Origin: Bosea sp. BIWAKO-01
Lineage (GTDB): Bacteria; Pseudomonadota; Alphaproteobacteria; Rhizobiales; Beijerinckiaceae
Length of the DNA stretch: 64,000 bases
Assembly (NCBI RefSeq): GCF_001748145.1
Contig: NZ_BCQA01000001.1
Coordinates: forward strand, 1,116,001-1,180,000
Direction of reading: 5' to 3'
In this document: positions 44,637-54,265 of the stretch, piece after piece
How the letters are laid out: each line of letters opens with the position of its first letter
Numbering within the stretch: the first letter of the stretch is position 1
Made by a program: the position numbers and the translations under genes
The notes under the pieces: generated by a model
The model's input: the letters and a program-made list of their open reading frames with translations, nothing else
Told to the model about the DNA's origin: nothing
Database searches by the model: none

Positions 44637-46133
44637 ATGCGTCAGGTCGGTCATTTCATTGGTGGCAAGCACGTCGCCGGAACCTCGGGTCGCACGGCCG
44701 ACATCTACCAGCCGATGGACGGAACCGTGATCGGCAAGGTCGCGCTCGCCTCCCCCGCCGAGATGCGCGCCGCTGTCGAAAACGCAGTGGCGGCGCAGCC
44801 GAAATGGGCGGCGGTGAACCCGCAGCGCCGCGCCCGCGTGCTGATGAAATTCCTCGACCTCATCGCGCAGAACAATGACGAGCTGGCCGAGCTGCTCGCC
44901 CGCGAGCACGGCAAGACCATCGCCGATGCCAAGGGCGACATTCAGCGCGGCGTCGAGGTCGTCGAATTCTCGCTCGGCATCCCGAACCTGATGAAGGGTG
45001 AATTCACCGACGGCGCCGGCCCGGGCATCGACATCTATTCGATGCGCCAGCCGCTCGGCGTCTGCGCCGGCATCACGCCCTTCAATTTCCCGGCCATGAT
45101 CCCGCTCTGGAAGCTCGGCCCCGCCATCGCCTGCGGCAACGCTTTCATCCTGAAGCCGTCCGAGCGCGATCCCGGCGTGCCGATGCGTCTGGCCGAGCTG
45201 TTCATCGAAGCCGGCGGTCCTCCCGGCATCCTCAATGTCGTCAACGGCGACAAGGAAGCGGTCGATGCCATCCTCGACGATCACGACATCAAGGCCGTCG
45301 GCTTCGTCGGATCGACCCCGATCGCCGAGTATATTTATGCCCGTGGCTGCGCCAACGGGAAGCGCGTGCAGTGCTTCGGCGGTGCCAAGAACCACATGAT
45401 CATCATGCCCGATGCCGACATGGACCAGGCCGTCGACGCGCTGATCGGCGCCGGCTACGGCTCGGCCGGCGAGCGCTGCATGGCGATCTCGGTCGCGGTT
45501 CCGGTCGGCAAGGCCACCGCCGATGAGCTGGTGAAGCGGCTCATCCCTCGCGTCGAGAGCCTGAAGATCGGCCCCTCCACCGACTCTTCCGCCGATTACG
45601 GCCCGGTCGTCACCAGGCAGGCGCTCGACAAGATCAAGGGTTATGTCGAGACCGGCATCAACGAGGGCGCCAAGCTCGTCGTCGATGGCCGCGGCTTCAA
45701 GATGCAGGGCTACGAGAACGGCTTCTACATGGGCGGCTGCCTGTTCGACCATGTCACGCCCGACATGCGCATCTACAAGGAAGAGATCTTCGGCCCCGTG
45801 CTCTCGGTCGTGCGTGCCAAGGACTATGAGGAAGGCCTCAAGCTCGCCAACGACCACGAATACGGCAACGGCGTCGCGATCTACACCCGCGACGGCGATG
45901 CGGCACGCGACTTCGCATCGCGCGTCCAGGTCGGCATGGTCGGCGTCAACGTGCCGATCCCGGTGCCGCTGGCCTATTACACCTTCGGTGGCTGGAAGCG
46001 TTCGTCCTTCGGCGATCTCAACCAGCATGGCCCGGACTCGATCCGCTTCTATACCAAGACCAAGACGGTGACCTCGCGTTGGCCGTCCGGCGTCAAGGAT
46101 GGAGCAAGCTTCGTCATCCCGACGATGGGCTGA
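44637..46133 (+). CDS. mmsA: CoA-acylating methylmalonate-semialdehyde dehydrogenase
   Basis: 498 residues, tetrameric NAD- and CoA-dependent aldehyde dehydrogenase that converts methylmalonate semialdehyde to propionyl-CoA in valine breakdown. Catalytic Cys281 is in [11 protein letters not shown]. The general-base Glu of ordinary ALDHs is replaced here ([17 protein letters not shown]), as is usual in MmsA. Other marks: [21 protein letters not shown] and [20 protein letters not shown]. First gene of the operon mmsA-acyl-CoA dehydrogenase-mmsB. Confidence 0.97.
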   Translation: MRQVGHFIGGKHVAGTSGRTADIYQPMDGTVIGKVALASPAEMRAAVENAVAAQPKWAAVNPQRRARVLMKFLDLIAQNNDELAELLAREHGKTIADAKGDIQRGVEVVEFSLGIPNLMKGEFTDGAGPGIDIYSMRQPLGVCAGITPFNFPAMIPLWKLGPAIACGNAFILKPSERDPGVPMRLAELFIEAGGPPGILNVVNGDKEAVDAILDDHDIKAVGFVGSTPIAEYIYARGCANGKRVQCFGGAKNHMIIMPDADMDQAVDALIGAGYGSAGERCMAISVAVPVGKATADELVKRLIPRVESLKIGPSTDSSADYGPVVTRQALDKIKGYVETGINEGAKLVVDGRGFKMQGYENGFYMGGCLFDHVTPDMRIYKEEIFGPVLSVVRAKDYEEGLKLANDHEYGNGVAIYTRDGDAARDFASRVQVGMVGVNVPIPVPLAYYTFGGWKRSSFGDLNQHGPDSIRFYTKTKTVTSRWPSGVKDGASFVIPTMG

Positions 46134-46159
46134 AGTTCCCGGACGGCAAGGATCGCGAC

Positions 46160-47308
46160 ATGTTCTCCCTCACCGAAGACCAGATCGCGATCCGCGACAT
46201 GGCGCAGGGTTTCGCTTCCGAGACCCTCGCCCCTCATGCCCTGCGCTGGGATGAGGAGAAGCACTTCCCGGTCGAGGAGATGCGCCAGGCCGCAGCGCTC
46301 GGCATGGGCGGCATCTATATCGGCGAGGATGTCGGCGGCTCCGGACTGTCACGGCTCGACGCAACGCTGATCTTCGAGGCGCTCGCGACCGGCTGCCCGA
46401 CGGTCGCGGCCTATATCTCGATCCACAACATGTGCGCCTGGATGATCGACCGCTACGGCTCGGAAGATCAACGCCATGCCTGGCTGCCGAAGCTCTGTTC
46501 GATGGAGCACCTGGCGAGTTACTGCCTGACGGAGCCCGGTGCAGGGTCGGACGCCGCCGCGCTGAAGACCAGGGCGGTCCGCGACGGCGATGATTACGTG
46601 CTCGACGGCCAGAAACAGTTCATCTCCGGCGCCGGCGTCTCCGACATATATGTCGTGATGGTGCGCACCGGCGAGGCCGGCCCCTCAGGCATCTCGACGC
46701 TCGTGGTCGAGAACGGCACGCCCGGTCTCTCCTTCGGGGCCAACGAGAAGAAGATGGGCTGGAATGCGCAGCCGACGCGCGCCGTGATCTTCGAGAATTG
46801 CCGCGTCCCCGTGGCGAACCGCCTCGGGCCCGAGGGTATCGGCTTCAAGATCGCGATGGCAGGGCTCGATGGCGGCCGGCTCAATATCGGGGCCTGCTCG
46901 CTCGGCGGAGCACAAGGCGCGCTCGACAAGGCGCTGGCCTACGCACAGGAGCGCAAAGCCTTTGGCGCACGAATCGCCGATTTTCAGGCACTGCAGTTCA
47001 AGCTTGCCGACATGGCGACCGAGCTCGAGGCGGCGCGGACATTCCTGTGGCGCGCAGCCTCGGCACTCGACGAGAAGGCACCCGACGCGACCAAGCTCTG
47101 CGCCATGGCCAAGCGGGTTGCCACCGATACCGGTTTCGCGGTCGCGAACGAGGCGCTGCAGATTCATGGCGGCTACGGCTATCTCGCCGATTACGGCATC
47201 GAGAAGATCGTGCGGGACCTGCGCGTGCATCAGATCCTGGAAGGCACGAACGAGGTCATGCGCATGATCGTGGCGCGCTCGCTGGTAGGGCGGGCAAAGG
47301 GGAACTAG
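46160..47308 (+). CDS. acyl-CoA dehydrogenase, probable isobutyryl-CoA dehydrogenase
   Basis: 382 residues. FAD segments [17 protein letters not shown] and [20 protein letters not shown], and the C-terminal [20 protein letters not shown], carry the catalytic Glu in EGTNE. Together with [25 protein letters not shown] this is ACAD8-like. The likely reaction is isobutyryl-CoA to methacrylyl-CoA in valine breakdown. I start at ATG 46160 ([15 protein letters not shown]), which has AAGGAT upstream and follows the mmsA stop by 26 bases; an earlier in-frame ATG lies inside mmsA. Short or branched 2-methylbutyryl-CoA is an alternative substrate. Confidence 0.93.
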   Translation: MFSLTEDQIAIRDMAQGFASETLAPHALRWDEEKHFPVEEMRQAAALGMGGIYIGEDVGGSGLSRLDATLIFEALATGCPTVAAYISIHNMCAWMIDRYGSEDQRHAWLPKLCSMEHLASYCLTEPGAGSDAAALKTRAVRDGDDYVLDGQKQFISGAGVSDIYVVMVRTGEAGPSGISTLVVENGTPGLSFGANEKKMGWNAQPTRAVIFENCRVPVANRLGPEGIGFKIAMAGLDGGRLNIGACSLGGAQGALDKALAYAQERKAFGARIADFQALQFKLADMATELEAARTFLWRAASALDEKAPDATKLCAMAKRVATDTGFAVANEALQIHGGYGYLADYGIEKIVRDLRVHQILEGTNEVMRMIVARSLVGRAKGN

Positions 47309-47367
47309 CCTCTAAGCCGGGATATCCCTGCCCCACGGAACAGCTTCTCAAACGACGAGGTTAGACC

Positions 47368-48255
47368 ATGACCAGCATCGCCTTCATCGGGCTCGGCAAT
47401 ATGGGCGGCCCGATGGCCGCCAATCTCGTCAAGGCCGGACATCAGGTCAGCGCCTTCGACCTGGTGCAGGCCTCGAAGGACGCGGCGGCGGAACTTGGCG
47501 TGCATATCGCCGGCTCGGCGAGGGAGGCCGTCGCAAATGCCGAGGTCGTCGTCACGATGCTGCCAGCGGGCAAGCATGTGCTCACGGTCTGGGCCGATAT
47601 CCTGCCCGCCGTGAAGCCCGGCACGCTGATCATCGATTCCTCGACGATCGATGTCGAAAGCGCTCGCAAGGCGCATGCGCTGGCGACCGAACGCGGCTGC
47701 CTTTCGCTCGATGCACCGGTTTCCGGCGGAGTCGGCGGAGCAAAGGGCGCGACCCTGACCTTCATGGTCGGCGGCTCGAAGGAGGCTTTCGAGAAGGGTG
47801 ACCCGATCCTCTCCGCCATGGGCCGGCGCGTCGTCCATTGCGGCCCCGCCGGCAACGGCCAGGCGGCGAAGATCTGCAACAACATGATCCTGGGCATCTC
47901 GATGATCGGCGTCTCCGAGGCCTTCGTGCTGGCCGAGAAGCTCGGCTTGTCGCATCAGGCCCTGTTCGACGTCGCATCGACCTCATCCGGCCAGTGCTGG
48001 TCGCTGACCACCTACTGCCCCGTCCCCGGCCCGGTGCCGACCTCGCCGGCCAATAACGACTACAAGCCGGGCTTCGCTTCCGCGCTGATGCTGAAGGACC
48101 TGAAGCTCGCGCAGGAGGCAGCCCAGGCAGCCGGCGCTGCGACGCCTCTCGGCGCAGCCGCAGCCCAGCTTTTCAGCCTGCACAACGCCTGGGGCGAAGG
48201 CGGCTCCGACTTCTCCGCGATCATCCATCTGCTGCGCGGACGCGGCGAGCGCTAG
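47368..48255 (+). CDS. mmsB: 3-hydroxyisobutyrate dehydrogenase
   Basis: 295 residues, beta-hydroxyacid dehydrogenase. The NAD motif FIGLGNMGGPMAANLVKAGH is at 6-25, substrate-binding DAPVSGGVGGAKGATL at 115-130, and catalytic Lys168 in GNGQAAKICNNM. It oxidises 3-hydroxyisobutyrate to methylmalonate semialdehyde, the substrate of MmsA encoded in the same operon. The gap to the preceding gene is 59 bases. The enoyl-CoA hydratase and hydroxyisobutyryl-CoA hydrolase steps of the pathway are not in the window. Confidence 0.96.
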   Translation: MTSIAFIGLGNMGGPMAANLVKAGHQVSAFDLVQASKDAAAELGVHIAGSAREAVANAEVVVTMLPAGKHVLTVWADILPAVKPGTLIIDSSTIDVESARKAHALATERGCLSLDAPVSGGVGGAKGATLTFMVGGSKEAFEKGDPILSAMGRRVVHCGPAGNGQAAKICNNMILGISMIGVSEAFVLAEKLGLSHQALFDVASTSSGQCWSLTTYCPVPGPVPTSPANNDYKPGFASALMLKDLKLAQEAAQAAGAATPLGAAAAQLFSLHNAWGEGGSDFSAIIHLLRGRGER

Positions 48256-48258
48256 ATC

Positions 48259-48279
48259 GCCGATGTTTGCATCGGCTTT
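48259..48279 (+). terminator. terminator of the mmsA-mmsB operon
   Basis: GCCGATG pairs with CATCGGC around TTTG, 3 bases after the mmsB stop, followed by TTT. Modest stem and short T-run. Confidence 0.6.
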
Positions 48280-48446
48280 CCCGAGAACCGCGAACCACCT
48301 TTCGGGCTGATGCATTGAGGCAGGACCAAACCGCCGGAAGCAGACCCGCCTCGCGCTGTCCGCCTCTGGCGCAGGCGGCACTTTGCCGCTAGCACATCCG
48401 CCTATACGGCGGCTGTTCTTAAGCCGCCTGCCAGACGGGTGTGCGC

Positions 48447-49403
48447 ATGAACGATGTCTCCTTTCGACGCGAACGCTCGGCCCTGACCGGCTTTGCCACG
48501 AACCCGCTCGACCGCCGCGGCGACCTGCGTGACCGTCCCGACGCGGTCGAGGGCTTTCGGACTTCGCCCGGTACGCGCCACGCGATCGTCTCCGGCGAGA
48601 CGCCGATCCTGAAGCGGATCGACGCCGAGACATTGACGATCTGGTTCGCCGAGAGCGAGGCCGACGCGATCGGCAAGGCGCATGAGGAAGTCTTTCTCGG
48701 GCTCGACCCGCAAGGGACCGCCTGCTTCGGCCGACTGGTCGACCGGGAACTCGCCGAGCCGCTGCGCGAGCGCGACGATCTCGTGGTCAGCGACCTGCGC
48801 TCGATCGCCCTGAAGCGGCTCGTTCCGGCCGAAGAGGTCGGGCCGCTCGGCGAGGCCAAGGCCCTGCTCGATTGGCACGCGCGGCATCGCTTTTGCGCCC
48901 GCTGCGGCGGACTCTCGCCGACGGTGAGCGGCGGCTGGCGACGCGAATGCTCGCAATGCGGTGCGCTGCACTTCCCGCGCACCGACCCTGTCGTGATCAT
49001 GCTCGCCGTGCGTGGCGATCGGTGTTTCCTGGCCCGTCAGGCCCGGTTCGCACCGGGCATGTATTCCTGCATCGCAGGCTTTCTCGAGCCCGGCGAGACC
49101 TTTGAGGATGCGGTGCGCCGCGAAACCCTCGAGGAAGCGGGGCTGCGCACCGGCGCCGTGCGTTACATCGCCTCGCAGCCCTGGCCCTTCCCGTCATCCC
49201 TGATGATCGGTTGTATCAGCGAGGCGCTGAACGACGACATCACGCTGGACGGGAACGAACTCGAAGCAGGGCGCTGGTTCTCGCGGGAGGAGGCGCTGCA
49301 GATGCTGGAGGGAAGGCATCGCGACGGCCTGTCGTGCCCGCCCCATATGGCGATCGCGAACACGATCCTGAAGGCGTGGGCCGAGGACGGCGTCACGCCC
49401 TAG
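48447..49403 (+). CDS. nudC: NAD(+) diphosphatase / NADH pyrophosphatase
   Basis: 318 residues. The N-terminal domain is followed by a zinc ribbon with Cys150, Cys153, Cys168 and Cys171 (FCARCGG and ECSQCGAL), then a Nudix domain with GFLEPGETFEDAVRRETLEE near 211-230. The NudC-specific SQPWPFPSS motif is just after it. It hydrolyses NAD(H) to NMN(H) and AMP and removes NAD caps from RNA in E. coli. I use ATG 48447; GTG 48441 two codons upstream is possible. A small hairpin (48408-48428) lies directly before the start. Confidence 0.95.
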   Translation: MNDVSFRRERSALTGFATNPLDRRGDLRDRPDAVEGFRTSPGTRHAIVSGETPILKRIDAETLTIWFAESEADAIGKAHEEVFLGLDPQGTACFGRLVDRELAEPLRERDDLVVSDLRSIALKRLVPAEEVGPLGEAKALLDWHARHRFCARCGGLSPTVSGGWRRECSQCGALHFPRTDPVVIMLAVRGDRCFLARQARFAPGMYSCIAGFLEPGETFEDAVRRETLEEAGLRTGAVRYIASQPWPFPSSLMIGCISEALNDDITLDGNELEAGRWFSREEALQMLEGRHRDGLSCPPHMAIANTILKAWAEDGVTP

Positions 49404-49452
49404 TACGGCAGGACGTCTGCAGCCGACGCGGTTCCCGGTCGGCTGCTACAGC

Positions 49453-50307
49453 CTATTCCCCCGGCTCGGCGAGGCTCGCGCGGAATTCGTGCGCCGGGTA
49501 GACGCCGAGAATCTTCATCTCCTTGGAGAAATACTCGAGCTCGGTCAGGGCCCGCTTCAGATCCGGGTCCTCGGGATGCCCTTCGACATCGCAATAGAAC
49601 ATCGTCGCGGAGAAATGTCCGTCGACCATGTAGCTCTCGAGCTTGGTCATGTTGATGCCGTTGGTGGCAAAGCCGCCGAGCGCCTTGTACAGCGCCGCCG
49701 GGATGTTGCGCACGCGGAACATCAGCGTCGTCACGGTCTTGTTCGCGCCCTGGCGGGCGAATTCCGGATATTTCGAGAGTACGACGAAGCGCGTGGTGTT
49801 GTGCTTTTCGTCCTCGATGTCCTCCATCAGGATGTTGAGCCCATAGACCTCGGCGGCGATATGCGGCGCGATCGCTGCGCGAGTGACATCGCCGGCTTCC
49901 GCGACCTGCCGGGCCGAGCCCGCGGTATCAGCAGCGACCTCGGCCTTGAGGCCGAGCTTGCGGATGATCTTGCGGCACTGGCCGAGCGCATGGATATGGC
50001 TCTGCACGGTCTTCAGGGTGGCGAGCGTCGCTCCCTGCACCGCCATCAGGTGAAAGCGGATCGGCAGGAAATGCTCGCCGATGACGTGCAGGCCGGAACG
50101 CGGCAGCAGATGGTGGATATCGGCAACGCGACCGGCAATCGAATTGTCGATCGGGATCATGCCATAGCGGGCCGTGCCGTCGCTGACCGCGGACAGGGCA
50201 TCCTCGAAGGTTGCGCAGGGGAGCAATTCGCAATCCGGAAAGACCTGCAGGGCGGCCTGAGAGGAGAAGGCTCCGGGCTCGCCCTGGTAGGACACGACGA
50301 CAGACAT
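49453..50307 (-). CDS. pheA: prephenate dehydratase
   Basis: 284 residues, monofunctional. The catalytic half starts VVVSYQGEPGAFSSQAALQVFP, has the IPIDNSIAGRVADIH segment and the TRFVVLSKYPEF motif whose Thr is required for dehydration. The C-terminal ACT domain (from about 195) carries the GALYKALGGFATNGIN-type and LESYM stretch for phenylalanine binding; usual members have ESRP here, so inhibition may be altered. It turns prephenate to phenylpyruvate. It starts 3 bases after the kdsB stop on the same strand. The chorismate mutase that feeds it is at 2.6-3.5 kb. Confidence 0.95.
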   Translation of the reverse strand: MSVVVSYQGEPGAFSSQAALQVFPDCELLPCATFEDALSAVSDGTARYGMIPIDNSIAGRVADIHHLLPRSGLHVIGEHFLPIRFHLMAVQGATLATLKTVQSHIHALGQCRKIIRKLGLKAEVAADTAGSARQVAEAGDVTRAAIAPHIAAEVYGLNILMEDIEDEKHNTTRFVVLSKYPEFARQGANKTVTTLMFRVRNIPAALYKALGGFATNGINMTKLESYMVDGHFSATMFYCDVEGHPEDPDLKRALTELEYFSKEMKILGVYPAHEFRASLAEPGE

Positions 50308-50310
50308 GAT

Positions 50311-51054
50311 TCAGGCTCCGAGGCGGGATTTCAGGAGCGCGCGGGCGCGATCCAGGTCAGGTGGAGTGTCGACGCCGCGCGGGACGTGATCGATGACCAT
50401 CACGTCGATGCGCATGCCGTCTTCCAGTGCGCGCAGCTGCTCGAGCTTCTCGCGGAGTTCGAGCGGCGATTGCGGCAGGCTGACGAAGCGATCGAGCGCA
50501 CGGCGGCGATACGCATAAAGGCCGACATGGTGATAGAGCGGCCCCTCGCCGCTCGGCGCGGTGGCACGAGTAAAATAGAGCGCGCGCATCCGGCCAGGAC
50601 TGATCTCGCTACCGATCAGCTTGACGACGCTCGGTGCAGTCTTCTCGTCCTCGTCGGTGATGACGCCGGCCAGGGTCGCGATGTCGACGGCCGCATCCGC
50701 AAGCGGCTTCACCGCAGCGGCGATCGCGCTCGGCTCGAGCGTGGGAAAATCTCCCTGGACGTTGACGATGATGTCGTGGCGCCCCTGCGGGTCGACGATG
50801 TCGGCCGCTTCCTTGATTCGATCCGAGCCGGTCTGGTGGTGGATGCTGGTCATCACCGCCCTTCCCCCAGCCTTCTCGATCGCCGCTACGATGCGCGGTT
50901 CGTCAGTGGCGACGACCACGGCACCGACACCCGATTCCATCGCACGGCGCCAGACATGCACGATCATCGGTTCCCCGAGGATGTCTGCCAGAGGCTTGTC
51001 GGGCAGGCGGGTCGCCTGCATGCGGGCGGGAATCAGGATCAGCGGGTCCGACAT
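50311..51054 (-). CDS. kdsB: 3-deoxy-manno-octulosonate cytidylyltransferase
   Basis: 247 residues, the usual length. It activates KDO as CMP-KDO for lipopolysaccharide inner core. The nucleotide motif [19 protein letters not shown] is at the start, and [17 protein letters not shown] and [10 protein letters not shown] are all conserved. I start at ATG 51054 ([12 protein letters not shown]); the 25 residues upstream in frame are Pro/Leu-rich and derive from a short direct repeat in the leader (GGCAACAGCTC twice). Cotranscribed with pheA; divergent from the cytochrome c gene. Confidence 0.95.
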   Translation of the reverse strand: MSDPLILIPARMQATRLPDKPLADILGEPMIVHVWRRAMESGVGAVVVATDEPRIVAAIEKAGGRAVMTSIHHQTGSDRIKEAADIVDPQGRHDIIVNVQGDFPTLEPSAIAAAVKPLADAAVDIATLAGVITDEDEKTAPSVVKLIGSEISPGRMRALYFTRATAPSGEGPLYHHVGLYAYRRRALDRFVSLPQSPLELREKLEQLRALEDGMRIDVMVIDHVPRGVDTPPDLDRARALLKSRLGA

Positions 51055-51267
51055 CGGCAACAGCTCTGGGGGCAACAGCTCAGGAGGGGATGTCGCGAGG
51101 CTGCGACGGGAGGCGTCAAAAGGTCTCAAAGAGGTGCGTGCTTATACGAGTTGCAATGAAGCGCGCAAAGCGGTTAAGCAACGGCCGTGTGTCGGCGCTC
51201 CCAGGCTCCGGCCGGAGCGCTGCTATGCCTTGCCTGTCCTGTGGCGAGGCCCAAGGGTTTCGATGCG

Positions 51268-51810
51268 ATGAATATCGAGCTGAACAAGATTGCCGGCGCG
51301 GGACTGTCCACGCTGCTCGTGGTGATGGCCCTGAACATGGCCGCCGGCATTGTCTTCGCGCCGCACAAGCCGGCCGTGCCCGGCTTCGATCTGCCGAGCC
51401 CGGAGCCGAGCGCCGCTGCTGGCGCGACCGCTGCCGCTCCGGTGGCGGACACGCCGATCGTGGAACGTCTCGCCAAGGCCGACCCGGCCCGCGGCGAAAA
51501 GGCTGTCGGCGCCTGCAAGGCCTGCCACACCTTCGAGAAGGGCGGCGCCAACAAGGTCGGCCCGCATCTCTTCGACGTCTATGGTCGCAACAAGGGCTCG
51601 ATCGACGGCTTCGGCTATTCGGCCGCGATGAAGGGCAAGTCCTCCGAGAAGTGGGAGGCCGAGCAGCTCGACGGCTTCCTGAAGGGTCCGAAGGCCTATA
51701 TGCCCGGCACCACGATGGCTTTCGCCGGCCTGACCAAGCCCGACACCCGCGCCGACGTGATCGCCTATCTCAACACGCTCGCGGATGCGCCCAAGCCGCT
51801 GCCGAAATGA
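51268..51810 (+). CDS. membrane-anchored cytochrome c (CycM-like)
   Basis: 180 residues. An uncleaved N-terminal TM anchor (about 9-31) is followed by a Pro/Ala-rich linker and a class I cytochrome c domain. Heme motif C83-KAC-H87, and the axial methionine is probably Met150 in YMPGTTMAF. This is the CycM/c552 layout, where the anchored cytochrome carries electrons from the bc1 complex to an aa3 oxidase. The start (MNIELNKIAGAG) is chosen by the anchor. Followed by a strong terminator. Confidence 0.93.
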   Translation: MNIELNKIAGAGLSTLLVVMALNMAAGIVFAPHKPAVPGFDLPSPEPSAAAGATAAAPVADTPIVERLAKADPARGEKAVGACKACHTFEKGGANKVGPHLFDVYGRNKGSIDGFGYSAAMKGKSSEKWEAEQLDGFLKGPKAYMPGTTMAFAGLTKPDTRADVIAYLNTLADAPKPLPK

Positions 51811-51845
51811 GTCTTGCGTCGATTCGGCGCGCCTGAATGATTGCG

Positions 51846-51870
51846 AGCCGGGCCCTTGAGCCCGGCTTTT
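51846..51870 (+). terminator. terminator of the cytochrome c gene
   Basis: AGCCGGGC pairs with GCCCGGCT around CCTTGA, followed by TTT. It lies 36 bases after the stop codon. Confidence 0.85.
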
Positions 51871-51988
51871 GCTTGCTCGCGCCATGCTCTTGCCCTCACC
51901 ATGGCAAGGAATCTCCTCTCCACGCTGGTATCGACCTCACGGGTCGACATAATCGGCCAGCGAATCAGTTGCAGGAGGACGAGGCACC

Positions 51989-53857
51989 ATGGCGATGCGC
52001 ATCACACGCCGCAGGCTGCTCGAAGCCGGCGGAGCAGCACTGGCGAGTGCGAGCCTGCCTGCCCTGCCCGGCCGGGCCTTGGCCGAGACTGGGGAGGTTC
52101 ATGGCCTCTCGACCTTCGGCGAACTGGCGCTCCCCGCAGATTTTCCGCATTTCGCCTATGTGAACCCGAAGGCTCCGAAGGGCGGCACGATCACGCTGCA
52201 GATCAAGCGGGCCGGCGGCAACCAGAACTTCGACACCTTCAACACGCTGAACACCTTCGTGCTCCAGGGCGATGGCGCCGCCGGCATGGATGCGTGCTTC
52301 GACAGCCTGATGTCCGGCTCCGGCGACGAGCCGGGCGCGCTCTACGGCTTGCTGGCGAAGAGCGTCGCAATCTCCGGGGACAGGCTGACCTACCGTTTTC
52401 GGCTCAGGCCCGAGGCGCGTTTCCATGACGGAAGCCGGGTGACCGCCTCCGATGTCGCCTTCTCCATGAATATCCTGAAGAGCAAGGGACACCCGTCCTA
52501 CCGCCTGATCCTGAACGAGCTCGTCTCGTCGGTCGCGGAAGGCGACGACATCGTCGTCGTCACGCTTTCGCCGAAGCGCGGTCGCGACCTGCACCTCGTC
52601 GTCGCAGGCCTGCCGGTCTTCTCCGCGAAATACTGGTCGACGCGGAACTTCGACGCCTCGACGCTGGAACCACCGCTTGGGTCCGGCCCCTACAAGGTGG
52701 GGCGGTTCGAGCAAGGCCGCTTCATCGAGTTCGAGCGGGTTCCCGATTACTGGGGCAAGGACCTGCCGGTGAATGTCGGCGTCAATAATTTCGACCGCAC
52801 GCGCTGGGAGTATTTCCGCGACCGGCAGGTCGCCTTCGAGGCCTTCAAGAGCGGCATCGTTACCTTCCAGGAGGAATTCACCTCCCGGATCTGGGCGACC
52901 GGCTATGACTTCCCGGCGATCAAGGACGGCAAGGTCAAGAAGGAATCCCTGCCCAATACCGAGCCGACCGGCTCGCAGGGCTGGTATTTCAACCTGCGCC
53001 GCGATGCCTTCAAGGACCCGCGCATTCGCGAGGCGATCGGGCTCTGCTTCGATTTCGAGTGGACCAACAAGAACATCATGTTCGGCTCCTTTGCCCGCAT
53101 GACCTCGTTCTTCGAGAACTCCGATTCCAAGGCTGTGGGCACACCCTCGCCCGAAGAGCTCGCCCTGCTCGAACCCTTCCGTGGCAAGGTACCCGACGAA
53201 GTCTTCGGCGAGGTCTATCTCCCGCCAGTCAGCGACGGCTCCGGCAGCGACCGCGCCCTGCTGCGCAAGGCGGACGATATGTTCCGCGCGGCCGGCTGCA
53301 AGCGGGAGGGCAATGTCCTGAAGCTGCCCGACGGCAAGCCGCTCGAGATCGAGTTCCTCGATTTCCAGGCCTCGCTCCAGCCGCATACCCAGCCGTTCCA
53401 GGCTAATCTCAAGCGCCTCGGCATCAACGCGACCTCGCGCATCGTCGATGCCGCGCAATACCAACGAAGACTCGATGAATTCGATTTCGACGTGGTCAGC
53501 CGTGCCTTGACGGGCAGCGCGATTCCCAGCGATTCCATGCGCATCGTCTATGGTTCCGAAGCCGCGAAGACGCGCGGTTCGCGCAACGTCGCCGGCATCA
53601 GCGATCCGGCCATCGACGCAATGATCAATCGGATCGGCCAGGCCGATAGCTACAAGGACGTCGTAGTGGCGGCCAAGGCGCTGGACCGGCTGCTGCGCGC
53701 CGGCCGCTACTGGGTACCGATGTGGTGGAACCCGAATGAATGGCTGGCTTACTGGGACATGTTCGACCGGCCGGCAACCAAGCCGAAATACACGTCCGGC
53801 GCTCCCGCCATCTGGTGGTTCGATGCCGAGAAAGCCAAGCGGATCGGGAAGGCGTGA
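51989..53857 (+). CDS. yejA: ABC transporter substrate-binding protein, family 5 (YejA-like)
   Basis: 622 residues. It starts with a twin-arginine type signal (TRRRLLEAGGAALASASLPAL, cut near ALAE at 33) and is then a type 5 dipeptide/oligopeptide binding protein. YVNPKAPKGGTITL, then the FDTFNTLN and PLLYDSLM-like FDSLMSGS segments, are typical of YejA, the microcin C/peptide binding protein. AGGAGG 10 bases before ATG 51989 supports this start; a second ATG two codons on is possible. First gene of the yejA-DUF4260-yejBEF-deoB run. Confidence 0.92.
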   Translation: MAMRITRRRLLEAGGAALASASLPALPGRALAETGEVHGLSTFGELALPADFPHFAYVNPKAPKGGTITLQIKRAGGNQNFDTFNTLNTFVLQGDGAAGMDACFDSLMSGSGDEPGALYGLLAKSVAISGDRLTYRFRLRPEARFHDGSRVTASDVAFSMNILKSKGHPSYRLILNELVSSVAEGDDIVVVTLSPKRGRDLHLVVAGLPVFSAKYWSTRNFDASTLEPPLGSGPYKVGRFEQGRFIEFERVPDYWGKDLPVNVGVNNFDRTRWEYFRDRQVAFEAFKSGIVTFQEEFTSRIWATGYDFPAIKDGKVKKESLPNTEPTGSQGWYFNLRRDAFKDPRIREAIGLCFDFEWTNKNIMFGSFARMTSFFENSDSKAVGTPSPEELALLEPFRGKVPDEVFGEVYLPPVSDGSGSDRALLRKADDMFRAAGCKREGNVLKLPDGKPLEIEFLDFQASLQPHTQPFQANLKRLGINATSRIVDAAQYQRRLDEFDFDVVSRALTGSAIPSDSMRIVYGSEAAKTRGSRNVAGISDPAIDAMINRIGQADSYKDVVVAAKALDRLLRAGRYWVPMWWNPNEWLAYWDMFDRPATKPKYTSGAPAIWWFDAEKAKRIGKA

Positions 53858-53859
53858 GG

Positions 53860-54261
53860 ATGGTAGCGGCAGCCCCAGGCCAGGTCAGCGGAACTCCCAG
53901 GGCTCTTCTGCGCCTCGAAGGACTTGTGCTCGGCGTGCTGTGCATCTGGCTCTTTGCCGGCACCGGCGCATCGTGGTGGCTCTTTGCTGCACTGATCCTG
54001 GCCCCCGATCTCGGCATGCTCGGCTATCTCGCCAATCCGAGACTGGGCGCCACGATCTACAACGCCGCTCACTCGCTGATCGGTCCGGCCTTGCTGGCAA
54101 TCGCGGGCCTTTCGCTGGCCCTGCCGACGGCCCTTGCGATTGCGCTGATCTGGGCCGGGCATATCGAGTTCGACCGGGCGCTGGGCTATGGCCTGAAATA
54201 CCCCTCGCTCTTCGCCGACACCCATCTCGGTGTGCTTGGTCCTTCCCGAAAGGCCGGGTGA
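53860..54261 (+). CDS. DUF4260 family membrane protein inside the yej operon
   Basis: 133 residues, mostly hydrophobic with about three or four TM segments (roughly 18-38, 40-56, 70-92 and 88-107). The pattern [17 protein letters not shown] and [23 protein letters not shown], ending in [21 protein letters not shown], is that of DUF4260. Function unknown. It starts 2 bases after the yejA stop, with GAGG just before the ATG, and ends 4 bases before yejB, so it is fully embedded in the importer operon. Confidence 0.85.
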   Translation: MVAAAPGQVSGTPRALLRLEGLVLGVLCIWLFAGTGASWWLFAALILAPDLGMLGYLANPRLGATIYNAAHSLIGPALLAIAGLSLALPTALAIALIWAGHIEFDRALGYGLKYPSLFADTHLGVLGPSRKAG

Positions 54262-54265
54262 ACGG

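Noticed and set aside
51055..51100. Direct repeat GGCAACAGCTC (two copies) before kdsB as a regulatory site
   Set aside because: Two short copies next to each other upstream of the start look like a small duplication; nothing supports a binding role.
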